From contig NW_026971317.1 in the NCBI RefSeq assembly GCF_963678635.1, positions 58,508 through 122,507 on the forward strand: a stretch of DNA of 64,000 nt, read 5' to 3'. This DNA comes from Symsagittifera roscoffensis. Lineage: Eukaryota > Xenacoelomorpha > Acoela > Convolutidae. Below are positions 13,545 through 24,977 of the stretch, in pieces. The stretch's first letter is position 1; every line of letters begins with the position of its first letter. A program made the position numbers and the translations under genes. The notes beneath the pieces were generated by a model, which was not told the DNA's origin, did not search any database, and saw only the letters and a program-made list of their open reading frames with translations.

Positions 13545-13913
13545 AGTAGTATAGCTAATTTACACCGGGATCGTGGGGGGGGGGGTGATCCCGGGAGGGA
13601 TCATTGCGAATAAAATTGAGATCCCAACGTAAGTTTTTGAGACCCCATGTAAAAGTACTGATCCCATGTAAAGTTTTTCATGATCCCAAATAATAATCCC
13701 AAAACTTGATCCCAATGTATAAGTTTTTTAACCAATGATCCTGAATATAAATTTTTGTTAGGTTGATAGCTAAATCGTCCAAATGCCCAGACGGTGTATT
13801 TCGTTCTTTTTGTTCATGCGCCAAACTGGAGTGGTATATAAAGTAGTTATAGCGAACGTTTCATGCATGGTATATGAAAGACGCTCGATTTTTGCACCGA
13901 ATATGTTTAAAGT
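13545..13913 (+). repeat. Polinton left TIR (complete form)
   Basis: Starts AGTAGTATAGCTAATTT, then a poly-G tract, then repeated GATCCCA motifs and an inward TATA-like TATATAAAG near 13830. It is the reverse complement of the right TIR at 51258-51635, and the match reaches TTTGCACCGAATATGTTTAAA at its inner end. This copy keeps the inner bases that the left TIR at 29039 has lost. Confidence 0.8.
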
Positions 13914-14194
13914 ATATGTATAGAATCTGCTTGAAATTTTTATGTATTACTATAGACTGGTTTCTGTAAACGTCTATGTGAAGTACTTTCAGGAAGAAAC
14001 TGTTGATGAATTAAACGGAAAATATACGTTTCAACGTTAAATTGATTTTTGTCAACTTTTGGTTCAAATATAACACCAAATCTTACACGCACACTGGTAC
14101 ACATTAAAACATAAAACTTGTCTTAAAGTCAATATTAGATAAGAAGCGTTTGAAGCAAAATTATTTCTGGCTCGGCCACTGAATGTAAATGCTG

Positions 14195-14970
14195 TTACTT
14201 TTTAGTGCACAATATTTTACACACTTCAACGGCTTCACGATCTAGAAAAGAAATATCTGACGATTCTGAAGACGATTCTCCAGAAGTTTCAGCACTCAAA
14301 TTGGCAATATCGTCACTGTCAAGGTCACTCTCGTTTATCTGATCGAGACGGGAAAATCTAGGATCCGGAGTCTGGAATCCTCTTTCATTTGAGGCTGTTG
14401 ATGTAAGATGGAACAATGAACGATGTACATGTGATTGACTTGTGCTGGGGTCAATGAAGCTATCTTGATTATCGTATTGCACATCTTGCGTATAATCCCA
14501 CTCTACTTGTGTTCGATTAAGTTCTTGCGACATACCATCTAGTATATTCTCTTGATCCCATTCTATTGGTGCGTCACTGTCTTCAAAATGAGCAACCCAT
14601 GCATCTAGATCGTCATCATCATCACTATCTCGATCTAACGTTTCATCGTTCGCACTATCGGCATGAAATGTAGAACTGTTATTACCACCACGACTATCGT
14701 TTGAAGGCGGTTCTGAAGTTTCATTTGAAGGCTCGATGTAACCATATGGCAAAGTTCAAATGCCATCATCCAATATATACCGTTTATCGTCGAACGATGA
14801 CAATGCTATCTTATTCATACGAACAGTATTCCGAACATGACGGTCAGATGCAATTCTGGTGTTTTCAGCTCGATAGAGACTACCCGTCTCAAGAGTTTCT
14901 TCATACTTCCGATAAGTAAGAAGATTTTGAGTTGCTCTGGAAATGCCTTTGGCTGAAAGCTTACGTTGAT
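14195..14970 (-). pseudogene. Polinton DNA polymerase B, C-terminal exon with acidic tail (copy III)
   Basis: Read on the - strand from 14970, the exon gives a protein-primed PolB C-terminal segment. It includes KGISRA, TYRKYEE, a VRMNKIALS motif and DDKRYILDDGI, which are typical of the end of Polinton polymerases. One stop follows at about 14756. The frame then continues as a tail of about 180 residues very rich in Asp, Glu and Ser (for example DRDSDDDDDLDAW), ending at 14195. The tail has no domain I recognise. The predicted splice acceptor is TATTTAG at 14971-14977. The frame is kept when joined to the exon ending at 15581. Confidence 0.65.
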
Positions 14971-15580
14971 CTAAATAAAATGAATAAATGATTACTAATC
15001 GTTTATACATTGACTACTAACTCTTTATGATGATTGGGTAATAAAATTCGAGATGATTATGTTTGGTCTAATGTGTGGTCATAAACATGACTAATTACAT
15101 TTGCAGATTATGTATTTAAAACATGTGATGATAAGAGTTGGAAAAGGGGAGGGGATTTTTTGCCCAAATTTTCGACAATTTTTTTTTCGAAAAATAACTT
15201 CTTCTTAAATTTTTTTCCGACAAATTTTTTTCGAAAAAAATTTGTTTCCCAAATTTTCGACAAAATTTTTTTCGAAAATCTTTTTTTCCTAAATTTTCGA
15301 CAAATTTTTTTTCGAAAAAAAATTTTTTCCCAAACTTGTTTTTCGACAAATTATTTTTCGAAAAAAATTTTTCTCCAATTTTATTTTTGACAAATTTTTT
15401 TTTCGAAAAATTTTTTCCCCAAAATTTTCGACAAATCTTTTTTCGAAAAAATTTTTTTGCCAAATTTTGGACATTTTTTTTTCTCGAAAACTTTTGGTTT
15501 TCCCAATTTTTTTTTGGCGACAAATTAAAAAAAAATCCTATTTTTTTGACAAAATTTGATGAGAAATTGAAAGTACTCAC
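14971..15580 (-). other. Predicted 610-bp intron in the PolB gene
   Basis: On the - strand the upstream exon ends CTCTCTAA and is followed by GTGAGT (15580 downward). The acceptor is TATTTAG before position 14970. The split is phase 1 and the join restores one reading frame between two conserved PolB segments (KPKLYSI before, KGISRA after). The intron holds the TTCGAA minisatellite at about 15140-15560. The open frames in it on both strands are by-products of that repeat. Confidence 0.55.
15140..15560. repeat. AT-rich palindromic minisatellite (TTTTTTCGAAAAAA type)
   Basis: About ten imperfect repeats of roughly 35-45 bp. Each carries CCAAATTTTCGACAAATT-like sequence and a T-run/TTCGAA/A-run palindrome. 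Because each palindrome is its own complement, both strands stay open and give Phe/Asn-rich or Lys/Phe-rich pseudo-proteins of up to 154 codons. A shorter version sits at 30590-30910 in the full element. It lies wholly inside the predicted intron. Confidence 0.75.
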
Positions 15581-17102
15581 TTAGAGAGACGATAGAGTAT
15601 AACTTGGGTTTTAAAGCAATGAAGTCCGTGATGGTGTCGGCAGGGAACTCATCTTTGTATTTGAGAACAAGTCAGTTTGTTGTGCTTGTTAAACAGGGGA
15701 TGGTTTTCGGGATAATTTGAGAAATCGAATTCCTCAATAAAGTCGGATTTGTTTTTCAAAATTTCGCAAAAATCTGCATTCTTTTCGGTTTCTGTTTCGT
15801 AAAGCAAACTATCGGTATCGGAGTAAAGCAATCTACACTCAAATTTTGATTTAATAATTTCATAGTGAAACCAATACATTTCAAATTTAGCGATTTCAAG
15901 CACGCATGCTCCTACTATGGTAGGTACATTCCAATTAATGACTCGTGGTGCTGACGACAATGCCGCTAAATCATCACAAAATATTTTAAATGCCTTGAAG
16001 TCAAAAGCAGAAATTTGTTGCATTGTTTCTTCAGCGTTATGTACATTATTAACCTTCACTCTTTTTCTTTTCGATTCGCATGTTTTTCCATATGCAGAAT
16101 TATTCAACAATTTGTACAGTGCTTCTTCAAATTTGTTTCTTGCAGCTTTTCTTTTGTTTGTGTTTAGGGTTATATAGGGTTCTAACCATAGTTCTTGCTT
16201 GAATTTTAAAATTATATGTACTTTCGTTATTTTCAAGCCCAGCCGAACATAGAGTTCTAAGAGTTTGTAATGCACTGTATAATTACTCGTGTTATGCAAT
16301 GTCTGAAGCAGTTTTTTTTACCTTGCCAGGAGCAACTCAATAATTAACATTGCTTTTCATTTGTTCTGCCAGATCTCCTTGTAATCACTTAACCACTCCT
16401 CTGGCACCACTTCTTTGGTTGGTGTTAAAGGATAGTCTCGATGGGATTCATGAAGTTCTTGAGGGTACTCGAGATCTACTTCAAGAATGAAGCCTATATC
16501 TGAATCTTCTGGAGTTGCCAATATTTAATCAAGGCTCGTTTCACTGCTTGTACTAACTTCACCGTCTTCCTTAAAATGGATTAACTCAAAGTCCCGTGCT
16601 GGTAATTTATGCATTTGAATAACACCTCCATATACATTATTAGCATCCAAGATGAATTCATAATTTGTTTTTTCTTGAGGGTTGTACTTTTAATTCATGT
16701 ACGGGTTGTTTGCAATGAATTTTCTTATTTCAAAAACAGATGCTGTCCCACTTCGCATCATACTTTCCACCATTTCTAAATGCTCTCTTTCCGAAAGAAG
16801 TTCAATATCAGCATTACAGATCCTCTTGAAAGCATATCCCGCAAGAATTGACGCAGTAAATTGATGCGCGCAATCTAATCCGTACCTTGCGTGAGTTATC
16901 GAAGGAAACTCTTCTAAAACACATGCGAGAAGAAGAGTATCACATGTGAGATAGAGATTGTGATATTGCTCTAAGTTTATGCAATTGAATTTATCGAAGA
17001 CTGTTTGAGCATGTTTTAAATCTTCTTCACTAACACTGATTTTTCCTCCTTCTTGTAATGAGTTTCCCCATGCACTGAGTGGTGGCAGATTTTGTTCATC
17101 AT
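15581..17102 (-). pseudogene. Polinton DNA polymerase B, palm/exonuclease exon (copy III, truncated)
   Basis: The - strand encodes the PolB segment from the exonuclease end through the palm. Readable parts are the YHNLYL exonuclease-III-type region (near 16960), the motif A region LDANNVYG (near 16640), motif B NNSAYGKT (near 16085), motif C YSDTDSLL (near 15810) and the following DFSNYPENHPLF. It reaches KLYSI just before the intron. Stops lie near 16690, 16525 and 16330. Its start is lost at the 17102 joint. Confidence 0.75.
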
Positions 17103-20100
17103 TTTCTCCCGCTCATAAAAGGAAGAAGAATATTTTTTAAAAATCATGAAAAGATTTAACATAAGCAAAATGGTACTCTCAGAAGGTCACAAGGTACGTC
17201 TAGAAAAAAATTGCAATTGCGCTTGAAAACATAATTGCGGAAGCTGCAGGAACAAGACACTTTGCCTGAATGCCAATCAAATAAAAGCAAGAAACCAACT
17301 TAGCAGTTAGGATTCGGAACAAAAAGAACAGAAGGTCAATTAGAGATCAAGTCAGGAGGACCAAAACGATTTCAGGAACTGCAGTAGATCCGATTTGGAA
17401 AAAATAACCGTGTATTAGATGTGGTAGATTTTAGTCAGACGAACGCCTAAAAATTGCCTCGCTACGGAAAAAACTTGAAAGAACTGCAAAGAAAAACAAA
17501 TCATTTAGTAAAAACAGAACAAATAGAAAGTTTGACGAGGAGTGTGTTATGGTACAAGACTTTGATTCGTGCGTTGGCTTCAAAACAATGAAGATAAGAA
17601 CCGCACCAACGAATTAAACTGAACAGTATTTTCAAAAACTAATGAACAAAAACGACGCAATTCGAAAAAAAAATCAGAAACAGGGTCAAGTGGTAAAGAT
17701 AAACTACAAAAAAGGAGGTCCACAATAAAATTAATGAAATTGTGGAAAATTTTGTTTAGTTTTGGCAACAGAATACTAGCATGAATGTTGAACTTGAGCT
17801 TCTACAATTGTTTCTAAAATGGGCAACCAAAAAATGAAAACGGAAAAAGAAACCGGGCGGAATTCAATCCAGCTGAAAAGTGGAACTTTCAAGCGCATTT
17901 TTCTATTGTAACACATAACTGATTAGGATGCACGGAGTACTGAAAGGGGATTTGTCTTCAGCTGGCTTGAAATTGATAGAAGCAAATTTTAACTTAACAG
18001 AAAAAAGCACTGAATAAACTCTGAGTCTAGATTAGCATATCAAAGTGATGATCTGAACTACAGAGAAGTCGGCTCCTAAACAGATATCAAGGTTTGACAA
18101 GCTTCTGTTTGAGCAGTCAGAAGGTTGAAAACAACTTTCTTTAATGAAAAGTCAAGAATTGTTTGATAGTCAAGGAAAGTAACAAAGCATGTGGTTAATA
18201 CCAAAATAAAGAGCTCATTTTTACCCGCTCATAAAAGGAAGAAGAATATCTTTAAAAAATCATGAAAAGGTTTAACATAAGCAAACTGGTACTCTCAGAA
18301 GGTCACAAGGTACGTCTAGAAAAAAATTACAATTGCAATTGAAAACATAAATACGGAAGCTGCAGGAACAAGACACTTTGCTTGAACGCCAATCAAATAA
18401 AAGCAAGAAACCAAATTAGCAGTTGCAATTCGGACCAAAAACAACAAAAACTCAATTAGAGATCAAGTCAGGAGGAACAAAACGATTTCAGGAACTGCAG
18501 TAGATCCAGTTTGGAAAAAAACCGTGTATTAGAGGTGGTAGATTTTAGTCAGACGAGCGCCTAAAAATTGCCTCGCAACGGAAAAACTTAAAAGAGCTGC
18601 AAAGAAAAACAAATCTTTTAGCAAAAAACAGAAGAGGTAGAAAGTTCAGACGAGGAGTGTTTTTTGAAACAAGACTTTGTTTCATGCGTTGGCTTCAAAC
18701 AATGAAGATAAGAACCACACCAACGAAAGAAACTGAACAGTTTATTCAGAGAATAATGAACTATAACGACGCATTTCGAAAAAAAAACAGAAAAAAAGTC
18801 TAGTGGTAAAGAAAAACTACAAAAAAAAGAGATCCACAAATAAATTAATGAAATCGTTGAAAACGTTGGTTGGTTTGACAACAAATTATCGGCATGAAAG
18901 TTGAACCTGGACTTCTACAATTGTTTCTGCAACAAAAAAACAAAAACGGAAAAAGAAATTGGGCGGAATTCAATCCAGCTGAAAAAGGGAACTTTCAAGC
19001 GCATTTTTCCATTGTAACACATAGCTGATTAAGATGCACGGAGTCCTGAAAAAGTATAATTGTTCTTCTGGTTGGGAATTGATAGAAGCAACTTTTAACT
19101 TAACAGAAAAAGGAACTGGACAAACTCTGAGTCTAGATTTGCGTATCAAAGTGATGATCAGAACTAAAGAGAAGTCGGCTCCTAAACAGATATCTAGGTT
19201 TGACAAGATTTTGTGTGAGCAGTCAGAAGGTTGGAAACAACTTTCTTATATGAAAATTCAAGAATTGTTTGGTAGCCAAGGAAAGTAACAAAGCATGTGG
19301 TTAATACCAAATTAAAGTACTCATTTTCTCCCGCTCATAAAAGGAAGAATAATATTTTTAAAAAATCATGAAAAGATTCAACATAAGCAAACTGGTACTC
19401 TCAGAAGGTCACAAGGTACGTCTAGAAAAATATTGCAATTGCGCTTGAAAACATAAATGCGGAAGCTGCAGGAACAAGACACTTTGCCTGAACGCCAATC
19501 AAATAAAAGCAAGAAACCAACTTAGCAGTTAGGATTCGGAACAAAAAGAACAGAAGGTCAATTAGAGATCAAGTCAGGAGGACCAAAACGATTTCAGGAA
19601 CTGCACTAGATCCGGTTTGGAAAAAAAAACCGTGTATTAGATGTGGTAGATTTTAGTCAGACGAGCGCCTAAAAATTGCCTCGCTACGGAAAAAAACTTG
19701 AAAGAACTGCAAAGAAAAACAAATCATTTAGCAAAAACAGAACAAATAGAAAGTTTGACGAGGAGTGTGTTTTGGTACAAGATTTTGATTCGTGCGTTGG
19801 CTTCAAAACAATGAAGAGAAGAACCGCACCAACAAATTAAACTGAACAGTATTTTCAAAAATAATGAACAAAATTGACGCAATTCGAAAAAAAAAATCAG
19901 AAACAGGGTCAAGTGGTAAAGATAAACTACAAAAAAAGGAGGTCCACAATAAAATTAATGAAATTGTGGAAAATTTTGTTTAGTTTTGACAACAGAATAC
20001 TAGCATGGATGTTGAACCTGGGCTTCTACAATTATTTCTATAATGGGCAACCAAAAAACGAAAACGGAAAAAGAAACCGGGCGGAATTCAATCCAGCTGA

Positions 20101-23100
20101 AAAGTGGAACTTTCAAGCGCATTTTTCCATTGTAACACATAACTGATTAGGATGCACGGAGTACTGAAAAGGGATTTGTCTTCAGCTGGCTTGAAATTGA
20201 TAGAAGCAAATTTTAACTTAACAGAAAAAAGCACTGGATAAACTCTGAGTCTAGATTAGCATATCAAAGTGATGATCAGAACTACAGAGAAGTCGGCTCC
20301 TAAACAGATATCAAGGTTTGACAAGCTTCTGTTTGAGCAGTCAGAAGGTTGAAAACAACTTTCTTTAATGAAAAGTCAAGAATTGTTTGATAGTCAAGGA
20401 AAGTAACAAAGCATGTAGTTAATACCAAATTAAAGAGCTCATTTTTGCCCGCTCATAAAAGGAAGAAGAATATCTTTAAAAAATCATGAAAAGGTTTAAC
20501 ATAAGCAAACTGGTACTCTCAGAAGGTCACAAGGTACGCCTAGAAAAAAATTACAATTGCAATTGAAAACATAAATACGGAAGCTGCAGGAACAAGACAC
20601 TTTGCTTGAACGCCAATCAAATAAAAGCAAGAAACCAAATTAGCAGTTGCAATTCGGACCAAAAACACCAAAAACTCAATTAGAGATCAAGTCAGGAGGA
20701 CCAAAACGATTTCAGGAACTGCAGTAGATCCAGTTTGGAAAAAAACCGTGTATTAGAGGTGGTAGATTTTAGTCAGACGAGCGCCTAAAAATTGCCTCGC
20801 AACGGAAAAACTTAAAAGAGCTGCAAAAAAAAACAAATCTTTTAGCAAAAAACAGAAGAGGTAGAAAGTTCAGACGAGGAGTGTGTTTTGGTACAAGATT
20901 TTGATTCGTGCGTTGGCTTCAAAACAATGAAGAGAAGAACCGCACCAACAAATTAAACTGAACAGTATTTTCAAAAATAATGAACAAAATTGACGCAATT
21001 CGAAAAAAAAAATCAGAAACAGGGTCAAGTGGTAAAGATAAACTACAAAAAAAGGAGGTCCACAATAAAATTAATGAAATTGTGGAAATTTTTGTTTAGT
21101 TTTGACAACAGAATACTAGCATGAATATTGAACCTGGGCTTCTACAATTATTTCTATAATGGGCAACCAAAAAACGAAAACGGAAAAAGAAACCGGGCGG
21201 AATTCAATCCAGCTGAAAAGTGGAACTTTCAAGCGCATTTTTCCATTGTAACACATAACTGATTAGGATGCACGGAGTACTGAAAAGGGATTTGTCTTCA
21301 GCTGGCTTGAAATTGATAGAAGCAAATTTTGACTTAACAGAAAAAAGCACTGGATAAACTCTGAGTCTAGATTAGCATATCAAAGTGATGATCAGAACTA
21401 CAGAGAAGTCGGCTCCTAAACAGATATCAAGGTTTGACAAGCTTCTGTTTGAGCAGTCAGAAGGTTGAAAACAACTTTCTTTAATGAAAAGTCAAGAATT
21501 GTTTGATAGTCAAGGAAAGTAACAAAGCATGTAGTTAATACCAAATTAAAGAGCTCATTTTTGCCCGCTCATAAAAGGAAGAAGAATATCTTTAAAAAAT
21601 CATGAAAAGGTTTAACATAAGCAAACTGGTACTCTCAGAAGGTCACAAGGTACGCCTAGAAAAAAATTACAATTGCAATTGAAAACATAAATACGGAAGC
21701 TGCAGGAACAAGACACTTTGCTTGAACGCCAATCAAATAAAAGCAAGAAACCAAATTAGCAGTTGCAATTCGGACCAAAAACAACAAAAACTCAATTAGA
21801 GATCAAGTCAGGAGGACCAAAACGATTTCAGGAACTGCAGTAGATCCAGTTTGGAAAAAAAAACCGTGTATAAGAGGTGGTAGATTTTAGTCAGACGAGC
21901 GCCTAAAAATTGCCTCGCAACGGAAAAACTTAAAAGAGCTGCAAAGAAAAACAAATCTTTTAGCAAAAAACAGAAGAGGTAGAAAGTTCAGACGAGGAGT
22001 GTTTTTTGATACAAGACTTTGTTTCATGCGTTGGCTTCAAACAATGAAGATAAGAACCACACCAACGAAAGAAACTGAACAGTTTATTCAGAGAATAATG
22101 AACTATAACGACGCATTTCGAAAAAAAAAAACAGAAAAAAAGTCTAGTGGTAAAGAAAAACTACAAAAAAAAGAGATCCACAAATAAATTAATGAAATCG
22201 TTGAAAACGTTGGTTGGTTTGACAACAAATTATCGGCATGAAAGTTGAACCTGGACTTCTACAATTGTTTCTGCAACAAAAAAACAAAAACGGAAAAAGA
22301 AATTGGGCGGAATTCAATCCAGCTGAAAAAGGGAACTTTCAAGCGCATTTTTCCATTGTAACCAATAGCTGATTAAGATGCACGGAGTCCTGAAAAAGTA
22401 TAATTGTTCTTCTGGTTGGGAATTGATAGAAGCAACTTTTAACTTAACAGAAAAAGGAACTAGACAAACTCTGAGTCTAGATTAGCATATCAAAGTGATG
22501 ATCTGAACTACAGAGAAGTCGGCTCCTAAACAGATATCAAGGTTTGACAAGCTTCTGTTTGAGCAGTCAGAAGGTTGAAAACAACTTTCTTTAATGAAAA
22601 GTCAAGAATTGTTTGATAGTCAAGGAAAGTAACAAAGCATGTGGTTAATACCAAATTAAAGTACTCATTTTCTCCCGCTCATAAAAGGAAGAAGAATATT
22701 TTTTAAAAAATCATGAAAAGATTCAACATAATCAAACTGGTACTCTCAGAAGGTCACAAGGTACGTCTAGAAAAATATTGCAATTGCGCTTGAAAACATA
22801 AATGCGGAAGCTGCAGGAACAAGACACTTTGCCTGAACGCCAATCAAATAAAAGCAAGAAACCAACTTAGCAGTTAGGATTCGGAACAAAAAGAACAGAG
22901 GGTCAATTAGAGATCAAGTCAGGAGGACCAAAACGATTTCAGGAACTGCACTAGATCCGGTTTGGAAAAAAAAACCGTGTATTAGATGTGGTAGATTTTA
23001 GTCAGACGAGCGCCTAAAAATTGCCTCGCTACGGAAAAAAACTTGAAAGAACTGCAAAGAAAAACAAATCATTTAGCAAAAACAGAACAAATAGAAAGTT

Positions 23101-23760
23101 TGACGAGGAGTGTGTTTTGGTACAAGATTTTGATTCGTGCGTTGGCTTCAAAACAATGAAGATAAGAACCGCACCAACAAATTAAACTGAACAGTATTTT
23201 CAAAAATAATGAACAAAATTGACGCAATTCGAAAAAAAAAAATCAGAAACAGGGTCAAGTGGTAAAGATAAACTACAAAAAAGGAGGTCCACAAAAAAAC
23301 TAATGAAATTGTGGAAAACTTTGTTTAGTTTTGACAACAGAATACTAGCATGAATGTTGAACCTGGGCTTCTACAATTATTTCTATAATGGGCAACCAAA
23401 AAACGAAAACGGAAAAAGAAACCGGGCGGAATTCAATCCAGCTGAAAAGTGGAACTTTCAAGAGCATTTTTCCATTGTAACACATAACTGATTAGGATTC
23501 ACGGAGTACTGAAAAGGAATTTGTCTTCAGCTGGCTTGAATTTGAGAGAAGCAAATTTTAACTTAACAGAAAAAAGCACAGGATAAACTCTGAGTCTAGA
23601 TTAGCATATCAAAGTGATGATCAGAACTACAGAGAAGTCGGCTCCTAAACAGATATCAAGGTTTGACAAGCTTCTGTTTGAGCAGTCAGAAGGTTGAAAA
23701 CAACTTTCTTTAATGAAAAGTCAAGAATTGTTTGATAGTCAAGGAAAGTAACAAAGCATG
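17103..23760 (+). repeat. Tandem array of 1.1-kb gypsy-derived monomers with 3.34-kb higher-order repeat
   Basis: Landmark AATTCAATCC lies at 17861, 18967, 20085, 21201, 22311 and 23430, giving periods of about 1106, 1118, 1116, 1110 and 1119 bp. Monomers fall into two types. The type with TGGTTGGGAATTG after GTATAATTGTTCTTC occurs at 19050 and 22390, so the array also repeats every three monomers (about 3.34 kb). Each monomer is a long unit from which about 0.9 kb of RT and integrase sequence is missing. The deletion joint is at the TACGTCTAGAAAAA to TTGCAATTGC boundary. Only short reading frames remain. A retained string reads as a post-gag segment (SSDEECFLVQDF). Confidence 0.8.
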
Positions 23761-24399
23761 TGGTTAATACCAAATTAAAGTATTTAATTTTTCTTGCTCA
23801 TAAAAGGAAGAAAAATATCTTTAAAAAATCATGAAAAGGTTTAACATAAGCAAAATGGTACTCTCAGAAGGTCACAAGGTACGTCTAGAAAAACTTAAAA
23901 GAAACTGCTTCCTTGCTTGATCTTAATTATAGTGAAAAAGATGATTCAATAAAAATGACGCTAAGCAAAACCAACTAACAGGCAGTTTAAAAAAATATAT
24001 CAAAATCCCGACGTAGACGAAATGTTGGACCTGTAAGCCAGATTTTAGTTTCAAGTTGTCTGCAGAAACAGCGTAACAGTGCAATTGGCACTTTCATCAC
24101 AGTTGGGCGGAGCGCAATAGGCCCATATATGGTCCCTACAAACTTCTATAGTCTAACTGACATGTCAGCAGATTTCCGCAATGCAATGGATATAATCACT
24201 AACAGAGCCAAAAACAAATTTTCCTTTTGAAGGACAGCTTATATGTTTCAAAAACTGTTCCATAAAAAATTTATTTTAATTATTTCAAAAGAGCTGTCGC
24301 GCTTGTTGGCCCAGTTGATTTCCAAAGACAAGTGGCTGGATCGCTTTCGCAGAGTTGTTCAAAGCAACAGTCGTCAAGGTTTCGAGCTCATGAGTTCAA

Positions 24400-24592
24400 T
24401 TATCATTCCACTATGAAATCAGATAGCAGTGGTAGATGACTGCATCCTGGTTGACTGTCCTTTAGCAGTCAGCTGGCAACTGAGGCCAGTGGTAACCAAA
24501 AATCGTGGACAATCGGGCCAAGAGGCTGTGCTGGATGTGTCCTTACAATTGGTTAAAAAGAGGCAAAAAGACGTTGTGATTTTAACTGAATA
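24400..24592 (+). pseudogene. gypsy integrase N-terminal zinc-binding relic
   Basis: This frame reads VVDDCILVDCPLAVSWQLRP, then a GQSGQEAVLDVS segment and KDVVILTE, followed by a stop and CRSCIGNGTN. The layout matches the region of Ty3/gypsy integrases with the HHCC zinc finger: a short strand, 'GH.G...ML', a W-containing helix, then C-x2-C. The histidines are lost. Weaker copies are at 2490-2660, 7310-7500, 10360-10550 and 26405-26590. The identification is by eye. Confidence 0.5.
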
Positions 24593-24695
24593 ATGTAGAA
24601 GCTGCATAGGAAATGGTACTAACACTAGAAACATCAAGTTCTACCGAGTTCTGATATCGTAGAATCAGAATAGCAGGAGACATATTCATTTCAAA

Positions 24696-24977
24696 GATGG
24701 GGATTGCAATGCAAAAGGATACTTTTACGTTATAGACAATGTCACCGGCTGATGTACTGAAAAAAAAGCTTTGATTTTTGAGCTGAGCAAAGAAAAAAAA
24801 CCGCAATTGATTTTGAAAACACAAATGCAGAAGCTGCAGGAACAACTCACTTTGCCTGGATGCCAGTCAAGTCAAAGGAAGAGTCGAAATTGGCAGTTGG
24901 GATTCGGAACCCCAACAACAGAAGATCAAGTAGAAATCAGGTCAAGAGGAGCAAACCGATTTCAGGAACTGCAGTAG
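24696..24977 (+). pseudogene. gag-leader-like relic
   Basis: Starts at ATGGGGATTGCAATGC and reads, with one frame break, into LKTQMQKLQEQL and a Gln/Ser-rich stretch. It ends at the conserved QELQ stop. The longest open copy is 7588-7866 (92 codons). Its place upstream of zinc-knuckle-like and protease-linker remnants suggests the start of a gag gene. No capsid domain can be recognised. Confidence 0.35.

Larger units (their letters stand above)
11348..17102. repeat. Duplicated module, copy III (gypsy, antisense Pao, 3.56 kb of Polinton)
   Basis: Gypsy relic from 11348 to 12303, antisense Pao from 12304 to 13538, target bases AACCAA at 13539-13544, then Polinton sequence to 17102. The arrangement and boundaries match copy IV. 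At 17102 the Polinton stops inside its DNA polymerase gene and the 1.1-kb gypsy array begins. This is the longest secondary copy of the module. Confidence 0.8.
13545..17102. mobile_element. Polinton/Maverick left-end copy, truncated
   Basis: This is a 3,558-bp duplicate of the left end of the element at 29039. It has a full left TIR, a C-terminal polymerase exon, an intron with a minisatellite, and part of the polymerase palm. It preserves sequence deleted from the full element: a stretch of the TIR near 13890-13910, and the polymerase exon just before the intron at 15581-15720. It is therefore useful for working out the ancestral gene structure. It ends at 17102 at a joint with gypsy array DNA. 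Confidence 0.85.

Noticed and set aside
15116-15580. A 154-codon - strand frame rich in Lys, Phe and Asn, with a similar one at 30549-30899
   Set aside because: Made entirely of the palindromic minisatellite; the opposite strand is equally open, and it lies in a predicted intron.
17103-23760. Regular repeats that might suggest a CRISPR array
   Set aside because: The period is about 1.1 kb with no short repeat/spacer pattern, no cas genes, and the DNA is eukaryotic.
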